38,166 nucleotides of DNA from Pseudomonadota bacterium (lineage in GTDB: Bacteria; Pseudomonadota; Gammaproteobacteria; Burkholderiales; Burkholderiaceae_E), in assembly GCA_023389175.1 (NCBI GenBank), contig JAEWEW010000203.1, positions 1 through 38,166 of the forward strand. The letters are read 5' to 3'. The notes under the pieces were generated by a model that saw nothing but the letters and a program-made list of their open reading frames with translations, was not told the DNA's origin and ran no database searches. Shown here one piece after another: positions 1 through 6,423 of this stretch. How positions within the stretch are numbered: position 1 is the stretch's first letter; each line of letters begins with the position of its first letter. Made by a program: the position numbers and the translations under genes.

Positions 1-2
1 CG

Positions 3-1886
3 TTGCCACCGGAGCGGCCGGTCGCGGCGGCGCCATCCGCACGGCCGAACGAACCGCGACCCGCACGCCCGCCGGCAGCCACGCCGGCAGCGCCGACGTT
101 GGCGGCCGGGCCAACCCCAGCGCCAACCCCAGCGCCAACCCCAGCGCCAACTCCAGCGCCAACTCCAGCGCCGACAGCAGCGCCGACCCCAGCGCCGCCC
201 GATACTGCCTCCGACGGACGCAAGGCGTTCGCCGGCTCGATTGCGGAGACCGCGCGCAGGATCGTCAAGAACGCGGCGGCCGCCACGGTCCTCGGCGCCC
301 ATCCGATGGTCGGCTCGCGCGATCCCCGGGCGGCCTTCCGCCAGGCCGGGCTGCTGCCGGGTGTCGATTCGCTGGAGCGCGATGCGATCGCCTTCGCGCA
401 CCGGGTCGGCCATGCGCCGTTCTCGACCGAGGCGCGACAGGAATTCTTCAGCCAGCTGCGCGGGCAGATGCGGTCGGCCGGCGTGGAGCCGGCGCAGCTC
501 GCCACCATCGACCTGGTCGCTGCGATGTTCGACTATGCCGCGGACCAGGAGCGGATCCCGGACCCGGCACGCCCGCTGATGTGGCGGCTGCAGTTGCCCG
601 CGATCACCCTTGCCTGCCTGGACCCGGGCTTCCTGAGCGACGAGCCGCGATCGGTCCGCCGGCTGGTGGAGCAGGTGGCGGCGATCGCCACGGCCTACCC
701 CGACGACATGGCGCGCGGCAGCGAGCTGCACGGCCGCCTGCAGACGGTGGTGCGCGCGGTGGAGGTGGTCGCGCATGCCTTCCAGGTGCGCAGCCAGGTG
801 CTCGCGGAGCAGGTGCGCACGGAGTATCGTCGCGCGACCGCCGGCATGGGACAGCTGGTCTCGAAGGTGACCCGCGAGCGCCGAGACCTCGAGGCGAACG
901 CCGGCCGCCGCAACCGGCGCGACTACCGCAACCGGCCCTCGCGCGAGCGCGAGTTCGAGATCAGCGGCCGGATCGAGAAGCTGCTCAGCGAGCGGCTGAA
1001 GGACCGGCAGGTGCCGGAGTCGGTCGCCGAGTTCCTGAAGGGCGTCTGGCTGCGCCACCTGCGCACCGCGGTGCTGCGCGACGGCGAGGAGAGCGCCGGC
1101 TACCAGGCAGCGCTCCAGGTGGTCGACGACCTGCTCTGGACGCTCGACAGCCAGGGCAGCCGCCAGAGCCGCGGCGAGCTCGCCCAGCGCATCCCGGCGA
1201 TGCTCAGGATCCTCACCCAGGGCATCCGCGACATCGGCGCGAAGCCGGAGGACTACCGGCCGTTCTTCGACGAGATGTTTCTCATCCACTTGCGCCGCAT
1301 GCAGGCGCGAGGCGCGTCCAAGCCGCGCCGCGCGGAGCGCGGCGTCGAGCCGCCGGTGCTGGGCGATGCCATGGTGCTGCCGCAGGTGGAAAGCGCCGCC
1401 CAGCCCGGAGCGGGCGAGGACCTGCCGGTTCTCGAGCTCCCGATCGAGCAGGACGCTTCCCCGCCGACGCGCCACTCGCGGGCCGCCGCGCCGGCTGCCG
1501 CGCCGGATGCGCCGGCTGCCGCGCCGTCATCGCGGCGCACGCTCGGCTCATCGAAGCCTCGCCCGGCGTCGGCGGCGACTGAAGCGCAGAGCGCCTCGGA
1601 ACTCAAGCTGCGTCGGCTGGTCGACAACACCTCGCTCGACGACGTGCCGAAGCGCCCGCAGCGTCTGGAGATCGATCCGGCGGACCTGGTGCGTGACCTC
1701 GCGCCGGGCCAATGGCTGGAGCTCGTCTCCAGCACGCGCAAGCGCATCCTCGCCAAGGTGGCCTGGATCAACGACCGTCGCTCGGTCGTCCTGCTGCTGC
1801 AGCATCCGGATCGCCTCATCCTGTCGCGACATGTCTCCGCGCTCGAGGAGCGGGCCCGACGCCGTCGCGTCTTCCGCATCGCCTGA
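3..1886 (+). CDS. DUF1631 family protein, 5' end outside window
   Basis: Recognised as a DUF1631 protein, a proteobacterial family of unknown function. The body (about residues 75-430) has the family pattern: a segment after GLLPGVDS, a helical stretch containing DLVAAMFDYAADQERIPD, then MWRLQLPAITLACLDPGFLS. The C-terminal block from LAPGQWLELVSSTRKR to the end matches the usual family tail, which resembles a small beta-barrel. The reading frame is open to the window edge, so the true start lies upstream and the visible part is about 627 residues. The N-terminal part is a low-complexity Pro/Ala/Thr linker made by a DNA minisatellite. A second Ala/Pro-rich linker lies around residues 480-535. 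It ends 75 bases before tRNA-Val. No catalytic motif is visible, so the role stays unknown. Confidence 0.8.
   Translation: MPPERPVAAAPSARPNEPRPARPPAATPAAPTLAAGPTPAPTPAPTPAPTPAPTPAPTAAPTPAPPDTASDGRKAFAGSIAETARRIVKNAAAATVLGAHPMVGSRDPRAAFRQAGLLPGVDSLERDAIAFAHRVGHAPFSTEARQEFFSQLRGQMRSAGVEPAQLATIDLVAAMFDYAADQERIPDPARPLMWRLQLPAITLACLDPGFLSDEPRSVRRLVEQVAAIATAYPDDMARGSELHGRLQTVVRAVEVVAHAFQVRSQVLAEQVRTEYRRATAGMGQLVSKVTRERRDLEANAGRRNRRDYRNRPSREREFEISGRIEKLLSERLKDRQVPESVAEFLKGVWLRHLRTAVLRDGEESAGYQAALQVVDDLLWTLDSQGSRQSRGELAQRIPAMLRILTQGIRDIGAKPEDYRPFFDEMFLIHLRRMQARGASKPRRAERGVEPPVLGDAMVLPQVESAAQPGAGEDLPVLELPIEQDASPPTRHSRAAAPAAAPDAPAAAPSSRRTLGSSKPRPASAATEAQSASELKLRRLVDNTSLDDVPKRPQRLEIDPADLVRDLAPGQWLELVSSTRKRILAKVAWINDRRSVVLLLQHPDRLILSRHVSALEERARRRRVFRIA
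111..194 (+). repeat. 12-bp minisatellite encoding Pro-Thr-Pro-Ala repeats
   Basis: Seven head-to-tail 12-base units of the form CCAACCCCAGCG. The first three are identical and the later ones carry single-base changes (CCAACTCCAGCG, CCGACAGCAGCG, CCGACCCCAGCG). Each unit is a whole number of codons, so changes in copy number keep the DUF1631 frame and only lengthen or shorten the linker. Confidence 0.85.
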
Positions 1887-1943
1887 GCCCTTCGCGGCCG
1901 ACGGCGACCGTCGGTCGTCGCAGGCCGGAGAGGGACTCTGATA

Positions 1944-1949
1944 TATACT
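1944..1949 (+). promoter_or_regulatory. Candidate -10 element of tRNA-Val
   Basis: TATACT lies 12 bases before the mature tRNA 5' end in an otherwise GC-rich spacer, and a GC-rich stretch follows, as is common at stable-RNA promoters. No good -35 hexamer is seen 16-18 bases upstream. Confidence 0.5.
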
Positions 1950-1961
1950 GCCCGTCGCAGC

Positions 1962-2038
1962 AGGCGCGTAGCTCAGTTGGTTAGAGCACCACCTTGACAT
2001 GGTGGGGGTCGTTGGTTCGAATCCAATCGCGCCTACCA
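1962..2038 (+). tRNA. tRNA-Val (anticodon GAC)
   Basis: A full cloverleaf can be drawn. The acceptor arms AGGCGCG (1962-1968) and CGCGCCT (2028-2034) pair perfectly. The D-arm is GCTCAGTTGGTTAGAGC. The anticodon stem CCACC/GGTGG (1989-1993/2001-2005) encloses the loop TTGACAT with anticodon GAC. The T-arm contains GGTTCGAATCC. The CCA end is encoded at 2036-2038. It reads GUC codons. It sits 31 bases before thrS, so thrS may be transcribed through from this tRNA. Confidence 0.97.
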
Positions 2039-2069
2039 GGCTTTCTCTCCGCGAGTCCTCCTCCCATAC

Positions 2070-3992
2070 GTGCCTAACATCACCCTGCCGGACGGGTCCC
2101 GGAAGCGTTTCGATGGACCGGTCAGCGTCGCCGAGATCGCGTCCTCCATCGGACCGGGTCTCGCCAAGGCGGCCCTGGCCGGCAAGGTCGACGGCAAGCT
2201 GGTCGACCTCTCCCACGTGATCGAATCCGACGCGCAGGTCGCGATCGTCACCGAGAAGGATCCGGAAGGGCTGGACATCATCCGCCACTCCACCGCCCAC
2301 CTGCTCGCGTACGCAGTGAAGGAGCTGTTCCCGGATGCCCAGGTCACCATCGGGCCGGTGATCGAGAACGGCTTCTACTACGACTTCGCCTACAAGCGTC
2401 CGTTCACGCCGGAGGACCTGGAGCGCATCGAGGCGCGGATGCGCGAGATCGCAAGGCGCGACGAAAAGGTCACCCGCGAGGTCTGGCAGCGGGACGACGC
2501 GGTGCGCTACTTCGACTCCATCGGCGAGAAGTACAAGGCGGAGATCATCGCGGCGATCCCGGCCGAGGAGCCGATCGGACTCTACCGCGAGGGCGACTTC
2601 GTCGATCTCTGCCGTGGACCGCACGTGCCGTCCACCGGCAAGCTCAAGGTCTTCAAGCTGATGAAGCTTGCCGGCGCCTACTGGCGCGGGGATTCGAACA
2701 ACGAGATGCTCCAGCGCATCTACGGCACCGCCTGGGCCCGCAAGGAGGACCAGGATGCGTACCTGCACATGCTGGAGGAGGCCGAGCGGCGCGACCACCG
2801 GCGGCTCGGCCGCGAGCTGGACCTCTTCCACCTACAGGAGGAGGCGCCCGGGATGGTGTTCTGGCATCCCAAGGGCTATGTCCTCTGGCAGCAGGTCGAG
2901 CAGTACATGCGCAAGGTCTACCGGGAGAGCGGCTACCAGGAGGTGAGGTGCCCGCAGATCCTGGACGTGAGCCTGTGGAAGCGCTCCGGGCACTGGGACA
3001 ACTACCAGGAGAACATGTTCTTCACTGCCTCGGAGAAGCGCGAGTACGCGGTGAAGCCGATGAACTGCCCCGGCCACGTGCAGGTGTACAACGCGAGCCT
3101 GCGCAGCTACCGGGAGCTGCCGATCCGCTATGGCGAGTTCGGCGCCTGCCACCGCAACGAGCCGTCCGGCGCGCTGCACGGGATCATGCGGGTGCGTGCC
3201 TTCACCCAGGACGACGGCCATGTCTTCTGCACCGAGGACCAGATCGAAGCCGAGGTGACCGCATTCCACCGCCAGGCGATGCAGGTCTACGCCGACTTCG
3301 GCTTCACCGACATCACGCTCAAGCTCGCCCTGCGACCGCAGAAGCGGCTCGGCTCGGACGAGGACTGGGACCGGGCGGAGGAGACGCTGCGCGCGGCCCT
3401 GCGCGCCTGCGGCGTGCCGTGGGAGGAGCTGCCCGGCGAAGGCGCCTTCTACGGCCCCAAGATCGAGTACCACCTGAAGGACTCCATCGGCCGGGCCTGG
3501 CAGCTCGGCACCATGCAGGTGGATCCGATGATGCCGGAGCGACTCGATGCCGAATACGTGGCGGAGGACAACAGCCGGCGCCGGCCGGTGATGCTGCATC
3601 GGGCGATCGTCGGCTCGATGGAGCGCTTCATCGGCATCCTGCTGGAGAACTGCGCCGGCGCCTTGCCGACCTGGCTCGCCCCGGTCCAGGCAGTGGTGCT
3701 GAGCATCACCGACGCCCAGGCGGACTACGCCCGGCAGGTGACCCACGCCTTGGAAAAACAAGGGCTTAGGGTCAACATGGATTTGCGGGGCGACAAGATC
3801 GGCTATAAGATAAGAGAGCATAGCCTGCAGAAGATTCCCTACCTGGTGGTGGTCGGTGAGAAGGAAAGGCAGGCAGGGCGGGTGGCTGTTCGTGCGCGAG
3901 GCGGCCTGGATCTGGGTGTCATGACGCTGGAGGATCTCCTGGAAAGAATCGGCGCAGATGTCTCGTCCAAGGGCGTCCCGGCCGGCAAGTGA
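2070..3992 (+). CDS. thrS: Threonyl-tRNA synthetase
   Basis: Cytoplasmic class II aminoacyl-tRNA synthetase that charges tRNA-Thr. The 640 residues match the family length. The N-terminal TGS domain (about 1-62) begins PNITLPDGSRKRF, which fixes the GTG start at 2070. The editing domain follows with the HSTAHLLAYAVKE motif near residue 75. The catalytic core has MNCPGH (zinc-ligand Cys), the class II motif 2 region RNEPSGALHGIMRVRAFTQDD, and a C-terminal anticodon-binding domain. No clear Shine-Dalgarno precedes the GTG, which together with the tRNA just upstream suggests control at translation or RNA processing. The last 250 bases contain a noticeably A/T-richer stretch that may hold a promoter for infC. 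First protein gene of the thrS-infC-rpmI-rplT-pheST block. Confidence 0.97.
   Translation: MPNITLPDGSRKRFDGPVSVAEIASSIGPGLAKAALAGKVDGKLVDLSHVIESDAQVAIVTEKDPEGLDIIRHSTAHLLAYAVKELFPDAQVTIGPVIENGFYYDFAYKRPFTPEDLERIEARMREIARRDEKVTREVWQRDDAVRYFDSIGEKYKAEIIAAIPAEEPIGLYREGDFVDLCRGPHVPSTGKLKVFKLMKLAGAYWRGDSNNEMLQRIYGTAWARKEDQDAYLHMLEEAERRDHRRLGRELDLFHLQEEAPGMVFWHPKGYVLWQQVEQYMRKVYRESGYQEVRCPQILDVSLWKRSGHWDNYQENMFFTASEKREYAVKPMNCPGHVQVYNASLRSYRELPIRYGEFGACHRNEPSGALHGIMRVRAFTQDDGHVFCTEDQIEAEVTAFHRQAMQVYADFGFTDITLKLALRPQKRLGSDEDWDRAEETLRAALRACGVPWEELPGEGAFYGPKIEYHLKDSIGRAWQLGTMQVDPMMPERLDAEYVAEDNSRRRPVMLHRAIVGSMERFIGILLENCAGALPTWLAPVQAVVLSITDAQADYARQVTHALEKQGLRVNMDLRGDKIGYKIREHSLQKIPYLVVVGEKERQAGRVAVRARGGLDLGVMTLEDLLERIGADVSSKGVPAGK
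3783..3809 (+). promoter_or_regulatory. Possible internal promoter for infC inside thrS
   Basis: TTGCGG (3783-3788) and TATAAG (3804-3809) are separated by 15 bases, which is short for sigma-70. They sit in a locally A/T-rich patch (about 3748-3850) of an otherwise very GC-rich gene. In E. coli infC is known to have promoters inside thrS. The assignment is an inference. Confidence 0.3.
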
Positions 3993-4077
3993 CGCCGGGG
4001 CCCGGTTGAGGCGCGGTCAACGCGCCTGAGGTCCGGCACGAGTCAGCAGGTCGATTCATTTCTTCGGAGAGTTCAGC

Positions 4078-4599
4078 ATCGCTACAGAACGCAACCATCG
4101 CCTCAATGGCGAAATCACGGCACCCGAAGTCCGCCTGATCGGGGTGGACAACGAGCAACTGGGCGTCGTGCGCCTGGGCGAGGCCCGTCGCCTCGCAGAA
4201 GAGAAGGACGTGGATCTGGTGGAGATCGCACCAACCGCGTCGCCGCCGGTCTGTCGGCTGATGGACTACGGCAAGTTCCGCTACCAGGAACAGAAGCGCG
4301 CCAACGAGGCGAAGGCGCGCCAGAAGATCGTCCAGATCAAGGAAGTCAAGTTCCGGCCCGCTACGGACGAAGGCGACTACGCCATCAAGCTGCGCAACAT
4401 GCGTCACTTCCTGGAGGAGGGCGACAAGGTCAAGGTGACCTTGCGTTTCCGCGGCCGGGAAATGGCCCACCAGGAGTTCGGCGCGCGCCTGCTGGCCCGG
4501 GTCCGCGACGACATCGAGGAGCTCGCCCAGATCGAGTCCATGCCGCGGATGGAAGGGCGCCAGATGGTGATGATGGTCGCGCCCCGCAAGAAGAAATAG
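4078..4599 (+). CDS. infC: Translation initiation factor IF-3 with ATC start codon
   Basis: IF-3 binds the 30S subunit and checks start-codon pairing. The conserved N-terminus (ATERNHRLNGEITAPEVRLI) is encoded directly after an ATC codon at 4078-4080, with GGAGA at 4066-4070 seven bases upstream. No ATG, GTG or TTG gives this N-terminus; the next GTG at 4144 would delete 22 conserved residues. From ATC the protein has 173 residues, close to the usual 175-180. Later motifs include LMDYGKFRYQEQKR in the N-domain and linker, and FRGREMAHQEFG in the C-domain. In E. coli infC starts with AUU and IF-3 represses its own translation by rejecting that codon. The ATC here implies the same feedback. Confidence 0.95.
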   Translation: MATERNHRLNGEITAPEVRLIGVDNEQLGVVRLGEARRLAEEKDVDLVEIAPTASPPVCRLMDYGKFRYQEQKRANEAKARQKIVQIKEVKFRPATDEGDYAIKLRNMRHFLEEGDKVKVTLRFRGREMAHQEFGARLLARVRDDIEELAQIESMPRMEGRQMVMMVAPRKKK

Positions 4600-4609
4600 C
4601 CCCGCCGCC

Positions 4610-4618
4610 TGCTATAAT
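4610..4618 (+). promoter_or_regulatory. Extended -10 promoter element before rpmI-rplT
   Basis: TGCTATAAT is a perfect extended -10 (TGn plus TATAAT) just behind the infC stop codon and about 140 bases before rpmI. No -35 match is evident, which extended -10 promoters can tolerate. It would give rpmI-rplT a long leader. Confidence 0.55.
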
Positions 4619-4678
4619 CGAAGGCTTGGCTTTCGAACGTCGGGCGGGTCCCACAAGCACGCAAGGCTGCCGCGTTCC

Positions 4679-4701
4679 GGTTCCCCGCACGTCGGGGAGC
4701 C
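4679..4701 (+). promoter_or_regulatory. Hairpin in rpmI leader, candidate L20 autoregulatory element
   Basis: GGTTCCCCG (4679-4687) pairs with CGGGGAGCC (4693-4701) in a 9-bp stem (one G-U) with loop CACGT. No T-run follows, so it is not an intrinsic terminator. In E. coli and Bacillus, ribosomal protein L20 represses this operon by binding a structured leader. A similar role here is inferred from position only. Confidence 0.4.
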
Positions 4702-4757
4702 GCGGAGCGGCAGCGCGTCACCTCGATCGGGCGCGAGGCCAGGCTACAGGTACTCCC

Positions 4758-4955
4758 ATGTCCAAGATGAAGACGAAGAAGAGCGCGGCCAAGCGGTTCC
4801 GCGTTCGCCCGGGCGGCACGGTCAAGCGCGGCCAGGCGTTCAAGCGCCACATCCTCACCAAGAAGACCACCAAGAACAAGCGCCAGCTGCGGGGCGCCGT
4901 GCAGGTGCATGAGGCGGATACGGTAAGCATCCGCGCCATGATGCCGTACGCCTGA
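4758..4955 (+). CDS. rpmI: 50S ribosomal protein L35
   Basis: Small basic protein of the large ribosomal subunit. The 65 residues start MSKMKTKKSAAKRFRVRPGG and end in SIRAMMPYA, the normal L35 pattern and length. The frame is open further upstream, but only the ATG at 4758 gives the family N-terminus. It is followed after 13 bases by rplT and is probably co-translated with it. The leader of about 140 bases upstream contains a strong promoter element and a stable hairpin. Confidence 0.97.
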   Translation: MSKMKTKKSAAKRFRVRPGGTVKRGQAFKRHILTKKTTKNKRQLRGAVQVHEADTVSIRAMMPYA

Positions 4956-4968
4956 ACCGGAGAAAGAC

Positions 4969-5343
4969 ATGCCACGAGTCAAGAGAGGCGTAACCGCCAG
5001 GGCGCGCCACAAGAAGGTACTGGCCCAGGCGAAGGGCTACCGGGGCCGCCGCGGCAACGTGTTCCGCATCGCCAAGGAAGCGGTGATGAAGGCGGGGCAG
5101 TATGCCTACCGCGATCGCCGCAACCGCAAGCGCGTCTTCCGCGCGCTCTGGATCACCCGCATCAACGCCGCGGCCCGGGAGCACGGGCTTACCTACAGCG
5201 TGTTCATGAACGGGCTGGACAAGGCCGAGATCGGGATCGACCGCAAGGTGCTCGCCGAGCTGGCCGTGAACGACAAGGCGGCGTTCACCGCGATCGTCGA
5301 GCAGGTCAAGGCCACCCTCGGCCCGGCCGCCCAGGCGGCCTGA
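4969..5343 (+). CDS. rplT: 50S ribosomal protein L20
   Basis: Large-subunit assembly protein that binds 23S rRNA. It starts MPRVKRGVTARARHKKVL, the invariant L20 N-terminus, preceded by GGAG at 4959-4962. The long basic N-terminal helix and the globular C-terminal part (NDKAAFTAIVEQVK) are present. It has 124 residues against a usual 117-119, owing to a short Gly/Pro/Ala tail. L20 is the known repressor of the rpmI-rplT message in model bacteria. Confidence 0.97.
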   Translation: MPRVKRGVTARARHKKVLAQAKGYRGRRGNVFRIAKEAVMKAGQYAYRDRRNRKRVFRALWITRINAAAREHGLTYSVFMNGLDKAEIGIDRKVLAELAVNDKAAFTAIVEQVKATLGPAAQAA

Positions 5344-5355
5344 GAGGCATCTAAC

Positions 5356-5378
5356 CCGGGCGGCTCGGCGCCGCCCGG
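5356..5378 (+). promoter_or_regulatory. All-GC hairpin between rplT and pheS
   Basis: CCGGGCGGC (5356-5364) and GCCGCCCGG (5370-5378) form a perfect 9-bp stem with loop TCGGC, ending 9 bases before the pheS ATG. No T-run follows. It may limit read-through, protect the rplT 3' end, or hinder ribosome access to pheS. In E. coli this junction carries the pheM attenuator, but I see no Phe-rich leader peptide here. Confidence 0.45.
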
Positions 5379-5387
5379 CTGCCAATC

Positions 5388-6410
5388 ATGGATGACGATC
5401 TCGAGAGTCTGGTCGGGCGGGCGCGTGAGCAGCTTGCCGCGGTGACCGACGAAGCGCAGCTCGCCGACGCCAAGGCGGCGTTCCTCGGCAAGGCGGGTGC
5501 GGTCACCGCCATGATGAAAGCCCTCGGCAAGCTGCAGGGCGAAGACAAGGCCCGCCGGGGGCAGGCGCTCAACCGGCTCAAGCAAAGCATCGAGGCGCTG
5601 GTGACCGAGCGCGGCGAGGCGCTGCGCGAGGCCGAGCTCCAGCGCAAGCTGGCCGCCGAGCGGATCGATGTGACGCTGCCCGGCCGCGGCAGCGGCACCG
5701 GCGGGCTGCATCCCATCTCGCTCGCCATCGCCCGCATCGAGGCGATCTTCCGCTCCATCGGCTTCGACGTCGCCGACGGCCCGGAGATCGAGGAGGACTT
5801 CTTCAACTTCACCGCGCTCAACATGCCGGCGGATCATCCGGCGCGTTCGATGCACGACACTTTCTACGTCGCGCCGCAGGCCCCCGGGGCGACCGACCCG
5901 CTGGTGCTGCGCACGCATACCAGCCCGATGCAGATCCGCTACGCGCGGGCACACCAACCGCCGATCAAGGTCATCGTCCCGGGGAAGACCTATCGCGTCG
6001 ATTCCGACGCCACCCACTCGCCGATGTTCCACCAGATCGAGGGCATGTGGATCGACGAGGACGTGAGCTTCGCGGACCTGAAGAGCGTCTACACGGATTT
6101 CCTGCGCCGGTTCTTCGAGCGCGACGACATCGACGTGCGCTTCCGACCGTCGTACTTCCCGTTCACCGAGCCGTCGGCCGAGATCGACATGCGCTTCGCG
6201 GATGGCCCGCTGCAGGGCCGCTGGCTGGAGGTGTCGGGATCGGGGCAGGTGCACCCGAACGTGGTGCGCAACATCGGTCTCGATCCGGAGCGCTACATCG
6301 GCTTCGCCTTCGGCTCGGGCGTGGAGCGCCTCGCCATGCTTCGCTACGGCGTCGACGACCTGCGCCTCTTCTTCGAGAACGACCTGCGCTTCCTGCGCCA
6401 GTTCGCCTGA
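5388..6410 (+). CDS. pheS: Phenylalanyl-tRNA synthetase alpha subunit
   Basis: Catalytic subunit of the alpha2-beta2 PheRS, a class II synthetase. The first 80 or so residues form the usual coiled-coil arm. The catalytic domain shows HPARSMHDTFYV, LRTHTSPMQIR, the motif 2 region FRPSYFPFTEPSAEID and the motif 3 glycine-rich FGSGVERLAMLRYG near the end. The length of 340 is typical. Forty-four bases separate it from rplT and 13 from pheT. Confidence 0.97.
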   Translation: MDDDLESLVGRAREQLAAVTDEAQLADAKAAFLGKAGAVTAMMKALGKLQGEDKARRGQALNRLKQSIEALVTERGEALREAELQRKLAAERIDVTLPGRGSGTGGLHPISLAIARIEAIFRSIGFDVADGPEIEEDFFNFTALNMPADHPARSMHDTFYVAPQAPGATDPLVLRTHTSPMQIRYARAHQPPIKVIVPGKTYRVDSDATHSPMFHQIEGMWIDEDVSFADLKSVYTDFLRRFFERDDIDVRFRPSYFPFTEPSAEIDMRFADGPLQGRWLEVSGSGQVHPNVVRNIGLDPERYIGFAFGSGVERLAMLRYGVDDLRLFFENDLRFLRQFA

Positions 6411-6423
6411 ACGGCATTCCGCG

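Noticed and set aside
1548..2831. Long minus-strand frame of 427 codons across the DUF1631 end, tRNA-Val and thrS
   Set aside because: It crosses a tRNA, shows no family motif and mirrors thrS codon structure, as expected of antisense frames in very GC-rich DNA.
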